NCBI RefSeq assembly: GCF_024868665.1
Contig: NC_079896.1
Coordinates: forward strand, 25,673,803 to 25,737,802
DNA: 64,000 bases
Source: Triplophysa rosa
Taxonomy: Eukaryota; Chordata; Actinopteri; Cypriniformes; Nemacheilidae
Direction of reading: 5' to 3'
The stretch's first letter is position 1, and the number at the start of each line of letters is the position of its first letter. A program made the translations under genes and the position numbers. Positions 1 through 13,516 of this stretch are shown one piece after another. The notes under the pieces are model-generated. The model ran no database searches and was not told the origin of the DNA. It saw only the letters and a list, made by a program, of their open reading frames with translations.

Positions 1-966
1 AGTGCTCAGCGCCTTTGAGATCCCATTTGCTCAGAGAGTTTGAGGATATCCAATATGGATAAGTAGCTTGTTCATGACGCTGTTAGAAAAAACCATCAGA
101 ACATGCACAACTTCATATAAAGCATCTTTGATGCAGATAAAGACTAGGCACTTCAATTCAAAGAACATCGTCCTTCATTCACTTACAGCATCACAAACTG
201 TGAAAACTAGATTTTAGTGGATTATTGCACATAAAATTAGCTCAAACTTAAAACCATAAAAGCAGAAGGAAAACTTACATAGAAGAAAACAGACAAACAA
301 ACAATTAAGTTAATGTGCGCATATAAAATGAATAAATTAAATACCCTAAAACTGAAATGCAGCAAACCCTTTAAAATATTGTGATTAAAATAATCTGACC
401 TTTATTATTAAAACTGTAATATATTATCTCCACATTATTATACTTTCACATAGAGAAGTACGGAGTTGTCTTTTCTATATATTCGGTTAAATTTATATTG
501 GATATTTTCTGTTCACTAAATATTAGCTACATAAATATCTGTATGAACCTACATCACCCGTGTGCTGGCAGTAGATGTGGCTGTATATTACAGTTTCCAT
601 TTTGAGTACTTGTATATGCATCTCTGATTCTTCCTTCAGTTTCGGCTCTTTCAGATGGTGAATCAGGGAATTCTACATGAATGGAAACTTTTTCTGCAGC
701 CGATATAAAGTGGCACAGATTTCTTAAAATCTGATCCTAGCACACTGGTCAAACGATGAATCCACAGGGTTTTTTTTAATCTGTCCAAGTTTGAAATCCA
801 ACAGTCACCGGTTTTCCATGTCAACTTGCACCCTCTTTGATTTCAGTTTTGTTGCTTCGTCTTAAAACAAAGTCACCACAAGCGAGTCATCCATAGCGTG
901 CGTGTTTGATAGCCACTGAAACATGAAGTCTATAATGTTACTCAATGGCAGTCCATACAGGCGCTG
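1..966. other. Downstream flank of rgl3, no gene seen
   Basis: This is AT-rich sequence without a convincing open frame. It lies immediately 3' of the rgl3 stop codon, so part of it is likely the rgl3 3' untranslated region. I could not fix the polyadenylation site. Confidence 0.5.
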
Positions 967-3900
967 TTACTTGCGTCCACGTAGACTCCATGTCGAGCTT
1001 TGTGTTCTGCTGTGATTTTTGTAACGCTGGCGAAGCACAAAGTCATAATTGGCAGTGGTGCACATGGCATAGAACACATTAGCTTTCTCTGGGATCAGCA
1101 ACTCTACAAAAGATAAAGATTTTTTTATTTAGTGACTGCTGAAGAATGCTTAAAGATACTGAAGGAAAAACACATGGGAACTCCTTCAATATGGTTCTAG
1201 GGTTGTTTAAATTAAGATATGCTGAACTGTAATCTAGGTCGAATGTAGTTGAAGTTCACCTTTGTCGTTAGAAAGCACTTGAGTGAGAGTGAAATCCTGG
1301 CAGTTCATGTCCTCTAGGTTGTGCTTCTCCAAGGCTCTCTGAATCACTTGAGCCGTCTTGTCCTGACTTGTTATCTACATATAAAACGATTGTACCGTTT
1401 TAACAATTGGGTTCAGCTATAAAGCCTCTATATATAAATAAGTACCACCAAACATTGAGACCAACTTACCAAAATACTTTTATACATGTTGCCGTTGTTG
1501 CCAAATTCCACACTGACCCTGACGATACATGAATCAGCAACCTGCTTGTTGTACAACGGATGCGGGACTGCGTGCTGTTGGAGGGGAGACGATGAAGATG
1601 ATGAAGATGATGATATCGATGATGACGATGATGCAGATGACGTAGGGGAGGGGCTTTCACAGTTCTTTTCCGACAGATCTCCATGTAAGGTTCTTCTGAA
1701 GGAAGCGGGTGGAGTTCGAGACGACGGGGGCGTGTCCTCTGAGATGTCCTGACAAGATACAGATGGCGACTGTGGAAGGCAGAATAAAGTAAGTCAAATT
1801 TATGATGTCTTAACAACATAAAGCGTATTTAATAACGTAATCATTTTTATGAACAGGTCTGTGTGTTTAACAAAACTGTTTCAAAGCGTGAAAGATAAAT
1901 TAGAGTCCAATGTAAACGTCACAGGCTGGCGGTCTTATCTGATACACCGTGTTCTGTCAACCTCATTATGCATCACACCTTTTGTTGATAGTGTAAACAT
2001 GAACTACTTTATGACAGCAAGGTTAAAGAAATTTGGTCTCGTTCGTGAGAAAACCTCTTTACTAGAAGACCATCCAGGCACTAAATACTCTAAATAAAAA
2101 ATGTAAGTTAATCATATCATGCTGATTTTTCTGTCTGGACCTATTCATTCACTTTTATACTGTATACTTCTTTAAATTTATATTTTTGTGGAGTATAAAA
2201 CGTCATGGTGGTAAACCTATTGGCTTTAAAAACAGGCTGTAAAAACAGGTATATACTTGGGTCTAATCCTGATAATTTCTTAAAAACATTCATAGTAAAG
2301 TCATTATTTACTCACCGTTAGATTGTTCCAAACCTGTAAGAAATTTGGAAGAATGTCAGATCTCACCCACCATTTACTGCCATAGTAGGGAAAATAAATA
2401 CTATGGGAGTCTATGGGTGGTGAGATTCGTCAGTCTTCCAGATATCTTCCTGTGTGTTCAGCAGAACAAAGACATTTATACAGATTTGGAACAATCTGAG
2501 GTTTGAGTAAATAATAACGGAATTTTCATTTTTGGGTAAAGTGTCCATTAAAAATGCCACTTAAACAACTGTCCATGTGCTCCTTCTGGATTGGAATCTC
2601 AAGGTTTGAGGTAGTAGACAATTGAACATTATAAATTGTCTGTTGTGCTGCTCTGTAGGTTTTTTTACCTGTCCTTTGTATCTAAGGGGTGACATGTTGG
2701 GGCTGCTGAGATCTTCCATCTCTGAACCACTGGAGCCAGAAGACGATACGCTGATCTGATCACCCAGAGTCTTCTTAGAGAGACTCTCACCACCTGACAG
2801 CAATCTAAAGAGAGCAGAAGAGAAGCATGTCAGATACCAAGAAGAAATGTACAGCAACATTTTAAGATCTAAATAGACAAAGCAAAACATCCCGCATCTT
2901 ATAAAAACAATCCCACTCACGAGGTGAGTTTTTTGGAGAAGAGTCGATGGCTCCAGGGGTTTGGAGAGCTGGGACTGGGGTCAACAGGAGGCTCCAACTC
3001 TCTTGACAATTCATAGCTAATGGGAATAAAACAATATCGCAACTTAAAAACCACCATTCTTTTCATGAAATGAAATTTTCATTTCTGTTATGAAAGGCAT
3101 CTCACCTCTTCTGGTCGGAGAGGGACATGCCGCTGTTGATCCAAGCACCGATGTGAGGATGTGTTTGGAGGGTGTAGTGAGCACACGATGCCTGCAGCTG
3201 TCTGATCTGAGACAGAATCTCTAACTCCTGAACGCAGAGAGGAACAAGAAAGCTGCACGTCAATACTATGAAATATCAGCTCTGTTCTGAACCTAAGGAG
3301 CTGCTGGCTAGTTCGGCAACATTCTAAGGGAGCGTTGTATGTCTCCTTTACAAGTAACACTATACCAGAATGCATTGCAGTGAGCTCAGTGATAAAATAA
3401 TCCAACATGCCAGAGAGAAAGAATTGCAGGCATAAATATACTTGGATAAAACATATCAAGAATTATATCAATACATACGGAACATTTGACTTACTTTTCT
3501 ACGCTTCTCAAAGTTAATGAGACCCCCCTGTGAAAGAAAAGAGAAAAACAACCAAAATAAAATTCTAACTCTAAACTATATACACACACAGACAACGTGA
3601 ATTTAAGTCTGATTGAAGTGCTCCTCACCTCTACGTTATCACTTAGTGCTGTGTCCAGCATGGTGAGAACGGTCAGGTAAGTGCCCAGGTACGGCACCTC
3701 ACCACTAGTCGACGTCTGTCAAAACATAAACATCAGGCCAACGAAATGGAATGAATGAATGCTCACACATATGCATACACATAAAGAAAAGCTTCCTCTT
3801 ATCGCTTCCACTTTAAAAGTGTTTTTGTGGTTTACGGGAGTATAAATATCTCAGGAAGAGGAACACACTGTCGACTGGCGATACATGTGACAACATCCGA

Positions 3901-6900
3901 AAAATAGCATTATACTTAGACGCTGTGTTTTTTTTTACTGATGTGTCGGCACTCGGCAGATTCATGTAACGTCATGTTTCTTGAGTCAAAACCAAAAAGC
4001 AAGTCAGCTGCGACAGACAAATTCATACCTCCTTGACTTTCGCAACAGCATAGTCTTTCATCATAAACGACATGTGTAGGATGCCGTTTTATATGTCCCA
4101 GTGGCTTTGAATTATTGTGAATAAACCACAGATATTGACCAATCAGCATTAAGGACCAGAATTGCCCATTTTCTAAAATAATATTGGTCAATCTTACCAT
4201 GTGTTTAGATGCGGGACTTGGCTTTGGAGGCACAGTGTCTACCTCTGCTGCCTGGTTTCCTTCCTATCAAACACACACAATATTAAATGTACAGATATGA
4301 TATACATGTTGTATACGATATATCATAGCACAACATCACAAGACAAAAAAGCGCTATTGTAGCGCTATGATGATTTTTTTGGTTTGTTTAATGATGTCTT
4401 GTTGAGCTGCCAGAGTCATCTGCATCAACACGTCATCTGCGTCATAGACTGGATAAAACCAAACGCAACCATGCATATACACAAAACATTTTAGATAAGA
4501 GTATGAATAGCTTTAAACAATTGTTCAAGCAAAAGCTTAAATGAATCGCTTTGGAGGACGTTGAAAGGCAATATCTTACAAGAGTCTTAAGTCTATTGAT
4601 TTAACAGGACTTGACAGAGAACTGACTGAGGCAAATACGATTCAAAAATCCATAATGATTTTCTCACAAACGAGATGACTGTGCATTTTTAACCTCATCT
4701 CGTCACCTCGTCCATCCCACTATTGATTTACTCCTCACACGCAAGCTGCAGAGTGAAATATGGTCAGGAAAATCTCAAATATTGCCTGATAGCGTTTTTT
4801 AAGAGCAGCCAGCGGACGAGAACACAACTGAATCTTATCAGTTTTCAAACACTGCTATCAGCTCCTGTTGGATTGAAAGCATTATGCTAAAGCAATAGAG
4901 GTGCCTGTTTGCGCACTGCAGGTTAGGTTATAACTTCATTTTCACTCTGTGTACACGTGAAGGTCCTTAGAAGGTTCTGAAGGTCAGATAGTAAATGGGT
5001 AAATCAGAGGTCCATACCTCTACAAAAATTTCTCTATTTGTCAGCACACATTTCTCATCGGGAAAGGTTTCGCAGAGGTTATCAAATGTAGCCACGCTCT
5101 CCCTGAAATCAGAATTTTCATGAATTTAAAAAGTGTATTGAGCAAGAAAGTTAGTGTGCTTAACATGAAAATGCAGGTTTATCATCTACCTGCAAATTGC
5201 TGCCCATGTTTTCTTTAGCCGGTAGACAGCATTGGACTGAAGAGCAGATAAGATGGCTCTTAAAGAGGAGAAGTTTTTCAGCTGACGGCACTCCTGGAAT
5301 TAAATAATAAGCATTAAAGCCAATAGGACACAAACACATTGCAGCTAAATATGAGTGTCACTCCTCTAGTGTTTGCTTACTCCTGTGCTGTACACACAAA
5401 ATGTGCTTATTTATGGGTAGGGTTGTGTATCATAAGAATTTTCCAATTCCAATTTCCTTTTTTTTTACTATTTTACGCATACAGCCATTGAAAACAATGT
5501 TTGGTTTGTGACATCATTTGATGGAAACAGTGGCGAAAGGCTGCGCACAGCGCTTGGCCACGTGTCGTACCAGAACCGTTTTTTGGAACCGATACGATTG
5601 AATTGCTCAAGGTTCCTGTTCTTTTAAAAAAGAAACGACCCGGTTCTCGTTTCCCAACCCTATTTGTGGGTGTGACAACCGCATTCTTTAACTGAACTCA
5701 TTTTTGGACACTTTCACTGGGAAAAGTGATTTTTTTTTAATCATTTTTTTAAACGATCAAGACTGTAAGCTTTATACACACCTGAGCCACAGAGATCCAC
5801 ATCTCAATGACCTTTGCCCTCTGTGTTGGGCTGCTGTGAGGGGAGGACAGGGAGCCGGGTGGTGAGGTGGCAGGTGGGCACAACAGTGAGGTGATCACAC
5901 AGTTTGTGACGGCGTTAAACTGAGAAATGGTGGCACGGACCGTGGGCGCTAGATCCCGATTCTCTTTCTTGTCTCTCTGAGACCAAATGCAGCCAAGGCA
6001 GTGAAACGGAACCACTTTAACAAAGAGCTCCTGAGAAATAAATTGCACGAGAAAACTCAAGTAGGGGTCATTCATGATGACTTTCCTTTCGCAGGACTTT
6101 GTACACTATAAAAGCATAATGTAAGTTTCAGAACTACCCATTTCAAAAACAGCATTTCAGCAAACTTGTGACATCACAAAAAACACTCGTAAGACGCATG
6201 ATTGACACCTACAGCATCCAACATCGTGAGCTGCTCTGCAATGTCTTGTGCAGGGAACTCCAGAACATTTCCCATCTCTGTGTCCTGTGTTTCCACGGTT
6301 TCCTCTCTTGTGGGCTTCACAGAGGCAGCACAACCTGATGATGATGATGCACAATCACCCGTCTGCGTATCTGTTTATGCAAAAATATTTATTTAGCTCC
6401 AGAAAGAACACTTTCTATTTGTGTATGTGGGTGACATGAGTCGTAAATCAAGACTAGCCTTCTGTCTGAAACGCTTTGAGAAGAGCTTCGGCTTGATGAG
6501 CCAGACGTCTGAAGCACAAGCGATGACGCAGATGAACGCAGAGCAGACGCAGAGCCTGGCGATCCGGAGGGTCCCGGAGATCTTCGTGATACTCATCTAA
6601 CCACAGCCGGATCAGACGGGGCAGAGTGCTACACAGACACGATTCTTCTTAGAATTTCATTGTGCCAAAGTGACAGTAAAACACTTGGAATTAGAATGAA
6701 TAACTAACATGAATAACCGGTTCAAAGCAAGCTCATGTAAGCAAGAGATAAAGTACAGCCTGGACAGGGAGATCAGGCAACTGTGTCAAGAAAAAAACAT
6801 GCCGTGTATGGGGTCCGACCTAATAATTTTGGTACAGTTAACAAATACCAAGAATTTGGACAGTTTAGTTTTACAAGACGGTTAGATCATGCCATCTCTG

Positions 6901-9900
6901 ACCAATCAAAATCAAGCATTTCAGAGAAACGTGTAAAAGTTACCTCCTGACACAGACACTTTTGTCCAGATTGGTGTCCACGTCCTCTCTATAGAGACAA
7001 ACACACATGTCCAAAGTTAATATTCAAAATATGACAAACGTCCTAAAACCTTGCAAAAGTAGTTCAGACATGGATTGGTGTTTTTTAAAGAATTAAGATT
7101 ATGAATATTGCACCTTTCTCATTTCATGTTTTGAGCACTTTGAAACCAACACAGAAATGTGTCACAAGACCTTAAACCCTTTCAAGGCCCATTATCTTTA
7201 TTTATGCTTAAACAGAGCACAAAGGAAAGTGCTCTTCACGTACAAAAGCAGCAGCAACGTGGGACTAGTCGAGTGCAACCTGTTCTGTTCCTTTACACCA
7301 CGTCACTGATCTGTTTGGTGTGACTGTCACTGACACTAAAGGTGTCTGGGAAACACTCAGAATCTTGAAAAAGGAAATATGGGCTTCCTCTGACTTCATT
7401 TCGGCACACGTTGTCTTTGTTTTTAAAATTCCTCTGTGTCTATAGAAGTCTTCATATTTCTATATGTGAAATACGGGAATTACAGTATACCTCTTACTGT
7501 TACTACATATACATGTGATTTCCCTGTAACTCCTAATAAAATCATTAATGTTTAAATTTATATAAAGCAACCGTGAAACTTAGATATTAGCTTTGGGTGG
7601 GTTTTATTTTTATGTTTTTCTTCTGTATTTATTTGTGCTGTTGCTTGTAACTTGATTATTTACTTATATTTGATTACTGACTATTTACTTGTCTTTAACA
7701 ATATTTGAAATGTGTGTTACTTTATTCATTAAGGTTACATAGGTCAAAAACAATGAAAAAATCATCTCAGCCTCAGATAATGATCTCAGCCTCAGTCCTG
7801 TGAGATTGCGACCCAGTACAAATTGAAATCTTTAATCGCGTGCTTTTGTTCTACTGCTCACCTTTGAAACAGGAGCTCGACGAGAGTATTTGTGTCTGTA
7901 AAGGCTCTGTAAGTGGAGAGAAATATTTGCATGTAGTCTGGGTCAGGGCACTCTGGGTTCACCAGTTCTGTCACGAGACGTTCCAGAGGGGCCGCTTTTA
8001 ACCTGCGGACCTTCAGCGTACGGTACTGCATGAAACCACTGACACAATCGTTTCCGGCCGCGTCCGGCACGGGCTGGATGGGCTCTCTGTGAAGAGTGAT
8101 CCCATAAATGGCCCCATCCTCTACCTCCTCGCCCCACTCCTGCACCGGGTCCTGAAAACATACAGAAACCCAATTGGTCATCATTCAAGTCATGATCTTC
8201 TAGTAAGACAAAAGTGACAAAATTGCAGTGGCCTTGATTCTAAAAACGGACTGCATGCAAGGCCCTGACTGAGCAAACACGTCACCTGTACAGGGAGAAA
8301 TATACAAAACAGGGCCTCTTCGGAAAATACAGGCAAATGGTTAACCAAATTACAATTCAGTGAGCATGCTCTATTTTCACTGGCTCGGGAAGACAAAACA
8401 TTAAGTTTACATTCTCACGACAGAGTGACTAAGTGTACAAATTATGCAATGGCCAAATCGATCTTTTATTTTGAAAAGAAAAACAAAAACATCATTTCTC
8501 AATGAAGCACACATAAGAAGAGTTTTAAGTCATTTTAAGAAAAAGACAATATATTTATTTTTGCTTCATATGGGTAAAATACAGTACGTGTAAAGGTTTG
8601 ACACTCTGCCACTTCCTTTCAAAAATCACCCTTTTGCTATGTGGTCAAAATGAAACCTGAATGATTTGTATAGCAAATAGAACACCCCTCCTCAATGAAT
8701 GCCAGCTGTGAGCGAATAAAAAAAAGTGATGAGTTGAAACAAAGACAGACTGTGACACATTGGAGTAAATTAGGTCCAGTGTTTTCCTGTACGGAGCAAA
8801 CAGGGCTGTTGTTGAGCTGTTGTTGACTGTGACCAGTATACATGACCTCAAAACAACTGGCCCGAGAGCAAACTGGCACAATGGTGTCACCTCTCACCAC
8901 TGGGACAAAACAAGCCAAACTATTTGACCATTTCAGTACTTTAAAAACACAAAATTAAGCACGTTTTTTCACACAAATGTACCATTTCGTGCTTCTATTA
9001 TCAATCACGGTCCTCAATATATAAAATAAAAACAAATATTAAATGGGGCTTTACAATATTGAAGAAAAAACATTATGCAATATGTGATATAATAATGCTT
9101 AGTTTGTATAAACAATTAAAATTATATTAAGATATGTTTAAAAACTAAAAATGTTTCGCATTCTTACTTGGAAAAGAGAGCATGACTTTCTCTGTCTTGT
9201 CGGTCTATCTGCAATCTCAACTAAACCTTAGACTACACATAATTATTTAGGTATTAAAATCAATCAGTTATTGCAACCCATTGCAATATACACATTTACA
9301 ATATTTCAATCATTTCCATATATTTTGCAGACATAATATTAACCATAAAAAAACAGAACTATATACATAAACGTATTAATACATATACTTCTGTAGCTGG
9401 TTTAGTCCCATGTCGCCTACAGCAGTAACACAATTTATAATCACAGGAAACAATGTGTAAACCACATTTTAGGAAAAACACAAGAGATCAAGAACTGCCT
9501 ATTCCTCTAACAAATCAGTTGCTGTGAAAAACACATGCGCGCGTTTCACAGAAACTCCGTCAAGCGAGACAGGAGACTTTCCAAGCCAAAACATGTGTCT
9601 GTCTATTGTAAAACTATGCCGTGGAGAATGATAATCATAAACCACAGAAAACATGACAGGACAGCGGTGAAACAGGACTCTAAAGGCTGTAAAATAGCTT
9701 AAGGTGGGTTTATCTGAGAACAAATACGAAGTCAGCTCTATTGTGAGAGGGAACTGTAAACTGGTCCACACCCTCTCTCTGCTATAAGACCTTATTTCGG
9801 TTGAACCCTCAGGCCAACAGATGATCAAACACAAAGCCAATATCACATCTAATTGTAAAACTATTGAACAATGTTTGTGAATGGCAGAATCCCATGAGCT

Positions 9901-10101
9901 CGTGCAGAGAGACTACAGTGCGGAGAGCGGGACATTCGGCGTTAAATCTGAGGAACGCGACAAGACGCGTTTCAAATCTGATAACACTCAAGCCATTATA
10001 TCTATTATCTTAAATATGAGCTGTAATTATAATGTATGTGACCGAGGGAGCCTAACTTACTTCAGAAAGTGACTTACCATTGTGAACTGCCATTTTCCCA
10101 T
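967..10101 (-). CDS. rgl3: Ral guanine nucleotide dissociation stimulator-like protein (RGL3 type), 17 coding exons
   Basis: This is a Ras effector and GDP/GTP exchange factor for RalA/RalB, acting at membranes once recruited by Ras-GTP. Coding exons (minus strand): 10101-10078, 8151-7862, 6988-6944, 6628-6459, 6370-6213, 6030-5782, 5293-5190, 5102-5018, 4263-4198, 3715-3629, 3527-3495, 3227-3106, 3016-2921, 2804-2669, 1769-1470, 1374-1260, 1103-967. They sum to 2217 nt (738 aa; human RGL3 is about 710). The REM domain lies near residues 15-175 ([24 protein letters not shown]). The RasGEF/CDC25 domain runs from about 215 to 500 ([44 protein letters not shown]). The C-terminal Ras-association domain is near 637-725 ([23 protein letters not shown]). 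A polyserine run precedes the RA domain. The start is a tiny first exon encoding MGKWQFTM. The paralogue choice (RGL3 rather than RGL1) rests on linkage to odad3, as in human 19p13.2. Intron 4 appears to use a GC donor. Confidence 0.9.
1590..1642 (-). repeat. TCA/TCT codon repeat encoding polyserine in rgl3
   Basis: On the plus strand this reads as imperfect GAT/GAC/GAA triplets. In the rgl3 frame it encodes a nearly pure serine run, broken by one Ala and one Ile, in the linker before the RA domain. Triplet repeats of this kind often vary in length between individuals. Confidence 0.85.
2287..2551. mobile_element. Angel-like inverted-repeat element, degenerate copy
   Basis: It lies in an intron of rgl3. 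It shares long stretches with the fuller copy at 59843-60168: attatttactcac, gttccaaacctg, catttactgccat followed by tagggaaaataaatac, and the mirror-image segment ending in aattttcatttttgggt. The two halves are inverted copies, so the element can fold on itself. The family name is from general knowledge of teleost MITEs and was not checked against a repeat library. Confidence 0.6.
5419..5664. mobile_element. Short terminal-inverted-repeat element (TAGGGTTG ends)
   Basis: It begins with TAGGGTTG and ends with CAACCCTA, with a further imperfect match around the AAGAACC/GGTTCTCG segments near the ends. It sits in an rgl3 intron and has no coding capacity. It is probably a non-autonomous DNA transposon remnant. 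I saw no clear target duplication. Confidence 0.4.
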
Positions 10102-11443
10102 GTTTGCCGCTTTCACTTCAGCCGTACAAAAGCCGTTTACGGAATAAAACTTTCCATTAGAGCAGTCAAAAAAAACTTCGTTAAGTAAAATCCTTCGTCA
10201 GTTTGTGTCAAACTGGATTGTCATGACAGGCGGCAGCGATGGTTAACTTAGCGAAGCGCTTTTTAATCGAGAACTTCACTGAGGAGTTTTTATTCACTTA
10301 AATGAAATAAAGAGTTAAAAGAAAAAAATCATGTTGTATTTTTATTCGTTTTTTTATTGTGGAGACAGTCTGTTCTGTCGGACTTGTCTAGCGCACCTGT
10401 CAAACAGCTTTAAACGGCCAGTGGGTTGGTCTCCACACGACGAGGCAACTTGGTCATGAATATTAATGACGTTACGTGATGTTTTGATGACGAAAGGCTC
10501 ATGAATATTAAATACGTTCAGAAAACGAACTACGCCTAAACATAAGATGATTTAAAAACATTTACACATGACTGCTGCCTATATCTAATTCTTTGTTTCT
10601 TATTCATGATCTTTTATGATAGCAGTTAGTATATGGAAAAAATCCTCCCCTCCATAAACGAAAGTAATAAATAAAGACTTTGAAAATAAATCGATCAGAA
10701 AACACAGGTATAATTACTATTATGTTGGCAACATTACTTTATAAAACTATTAATTAAAAGAGAGCGATAACTAATTATTGGATTGGATAACTTTATTAAT
10801 CCCCAAAGGGAAATTTATATGTCACAGCAGGACATACCAGACAATATATTATAAGTAAACAAAAATAAGAAAAAGAACACATAAAACCATTCAACCACAA
10901 TAGTTAGTTTTGAGTATCAATTCCACAATAAATTATTAATTGACATATATTCAATTGAAACTTATGTCTCTGAGTCTTAAATTTAGAAAAACTCAGTATT
11001 TTACTTGAATGATTAATGTGTTTATCCTAGTCTGGATGGTTTATTCACAAATAGACCATGAACAGTTTTCATTAAAAGTACAAATGAGTCTGATGCTGTT
11101 ATATATAACCTTGACTTTAAAATTATAACAACTGAACAAGACCCTCTTAGAATCCTGACACTCAAATGATCTGAACTGAACAAAAAGCAGATTGTTGGTT
11201 TCTGGCTATAAAGCGAGTATCTGTTCTCTCTGACGTGGATGTGAAGCATGCGATGGCATTAGAGGATCCCCCACGCTCACACAGACACCAAAAGCAACAA
11301 TGGGTGATGATGAAGTTGCTACGGAGACACCACGGTCATTGACGTGAATTTACTCATAACCATTCACAATAGCGCTCATATCTGAGACAGAGGTCACACG
11401 CTGATGTGTGGACACACAAACATGCCAACAAACATCTGTGCAT

Positions 11444-11444
<1 letters not shown>
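10102..11444. other. Upstream region of rgl3 with repeat fragments
   Basis: The first 350 bases upstream of the rgl3 start are expected to hold its promoter and 5' untranslated region. Around 10776-10830 the sequence (ggattggataactttatt, then aatccccaaagggaaa) resembles the 3' tail of fish LINE elements. No credible open frame was seen in the rest. Confidence 0.4.

Positions 11445-11532
<88 letters not shown>
11445..11532. repeat. (CA)n microsatellite, about 43 units
   Basis: An almost uninterrupted CA dinucleotide run of nearly 90 bases. The open frames across it (poly Val-Cys or His-Thr) are repeat artefacts. Confidence 0.97.
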
Positions 11533-11534
<2 letters not shown>

Positions 11535-11636
11535 TGTCAAACATGTCAAAACAATTGGGACTCTAATGAGGGACTGAGCCCCAGTCATTTCTGCTTTGGA
11601 TAACAAAACATATTTGCCAGTTATAGCCTGTCAGCA

Positions 11637-11822
11637 CTTACCTCAGTGTGTTCCTCAAGATCCAACAGATGGAAGCTCCTCAGCCACACGCCAGGTTCCT
11701 CGTCCATCTGCACATCCACGTGATGCCCAGCCTGGCACAGCCGATGCCGCATCCTGCCCAGTCGTCCCCTCATACCTCTCTCTCCTCCAGACACCACCAG
11801 AGAGGATCTCATCGCCCACTTC
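11637..11822 (-). CDS. Possible internal coding exon of an unrecognised gene
   Basis: The minus strand has an acceptor-like CTGCAG, an open frame of about 60 codons and a good donor (ACTGAG followed by GTAAGT). The peptide has a protein-like mix of residues, including GRLGRMRHRLCQAGHHVDVQ and EEPGVWLRSFHLLDLEEHTE. I do not recognise the family. A possible upstream exon ends near 12073 with a GTAAGT donor, and CpG-rich DNA near 12710-12770 could be a promoter. A second frame is also open through most of the stretch, so frame choice is uncertain. It lies between rgl3 and odad3 and belongs to neither by position or homology. It could be a non-coding RNA exon instead. Confidence 0.3.
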
Positions 11823-12184
11823 TGCAGTAGATTCAACTAGAACACATGTTTGTTTTTGTATTTTTTATTATCACTTGCATAGATGTACAAATCATATCAT
11901 TTTAAACCATTTAAGCAATCTTGAAGGATGGCCCCAGAAGTTTTGAGGTAGAGAAATGCTGCTCTAACGGGTGTGAATGGTTAAACATTAATATAACAGA
12001 TTTAATAATGAAATAAAAGGTCTAAACTTGGAGCATTATGTCCCATGGAAAAAACCAGTGGGATAGACTTACTGTGAATGGGAGTCCTTATCATGTGTCT
12101 TGTTCTGTCTGTAGATCGGATCAGATCCTAATGAGATGTGATGCCGAGAATCTGATGTCTATGAGGAGGTGATTTAAACTGCAG

Positions 12185-13516
12185 TAACCCTGCATCTTTT
12201 CATCATTCTCCGTGATGACTAACATGCACATGCCAACAATAAACTGATTGTCTACAGAAGCTAATGAGCTGTCAGTTTGGTTTATTTCACTCGTTGCTTC
12301 CTTTCACTACCAGTCTGTCCTTTTTCTGACATCGTTAAGATGTTCGTTTTAATAAGCAGTAAATGTTCAAATGCGCACGTGTTTAACTTATCTGCACTAC
12401 ACGTGACACCAAGAAGCAAATGACATGCAACTACTTCAAGATAGGTCTACAGGTATTTACACGTAGCCTATACATATTTTGCATGACTTTAAACAATTAA
12501 AATGGTCTTACTGTTGTTGCATTCATATTTGGCATTTTTGCCAAAAGAAGCTGTAAAGCGTTTGACACACCTTCGAGTCTCTTTCTAAACTGAATTTCGG
12601 ACTGAATTTCTCATATTTCATAAGACATATGGTCAGTTTTTACCTTATTTTTGAACACATGTGCGTCCAATAGGCAACATTCATTTTTGTATGTCGTGAG
12701 GAAACAAAACAAAAGGCCACGCGACGCGACGTAAAACCGCGGGTGCGTTTACATGAAGCGCGTGGTTGCCAGGTGGCAAAGTTTTGATGTCATGAAATAA
12801 CACAAATTAGGTCAAAAACACATACCTATTAAACATAAAATAACAAAATAATTTCTGTATTTTTCATCATATACAGACGTAAAGTGTGTTTACCAGCATG
12901 CTACAATATATTAGACATGTTTCTGATTTAATTAGGCTATGTGTAGGCTAATGTAGCCAAATATTTTTTTCTTTAGGATGATAAAAACTAATCATTTTAT
13001 GAGAAATTTGTGATAATTAATGTGAATAATAATCTATTAACAGAACACGCGATTAAATCTGCGCATGCGCAGAAATGTTCTTACACTTTTTAACTTTATT
13101 TGTCTAAGATGAAATACACACACAGTCAGCCCTGGTGTACTGTACATGCATCAGTGCATCTGAAGTGTTCTATAACAAGGTCAGACAGGGTAAATATATC
13201 ATCAGAATGCTGTTCCGCTTAATATGCTGAAAAAACATGAATGATAATAATCATTCGATCTTAAAGAAATGTTTTGTTATGAAACAGTTCTAAGGAAATT
13301 GTTTTTTAACAAAGATAATTGTCATCTGTTATGACAAAACATTTGAGATCTGAGAATTAAAGGATGTCAGACTATTTTGCATTTGTGTTGATAATAAATC
13401 ATGAATTAAATCAACAGTAGGAATGTACTGAGAGCTACTGTGCATTTGGAGCACACAGGTTCTTGATTTTCCTCACAACATTTTTCAGATTTTTTGCTGA
13501 GACGTTATCTCAGATG
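12185..13516. other. Spacer between the unassigned exon and odad3
   Basis: No credible coding region. The segment around 12710-12770 is rich in CpG. A palindromic TGCGCATGCGCA at 13061-13072 matches the NRF-1 consensus. The remainder is AT-rich and probably includes odad3 3' untranslated sequence. Confidence 0.4.

Noticed and set aside
4385..4452. Acceptor-like site and short open stretch in an rgl3 intron
   Set aside because: The rgl3 frame is complete without it, no good donor follows, and the peptide has no match in the family.
11350..11606. Open frames across the CA repeat (poly Cys-Val, His-Thr)
   Set aside because: They exist only because a dinucleotide repeat has no stops in these frames.
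13061..13072. NRF-1 palindrome as promoter of a gene
   Set aside because: No clear first exon follows on either strand, so it is only noted in the spacer.
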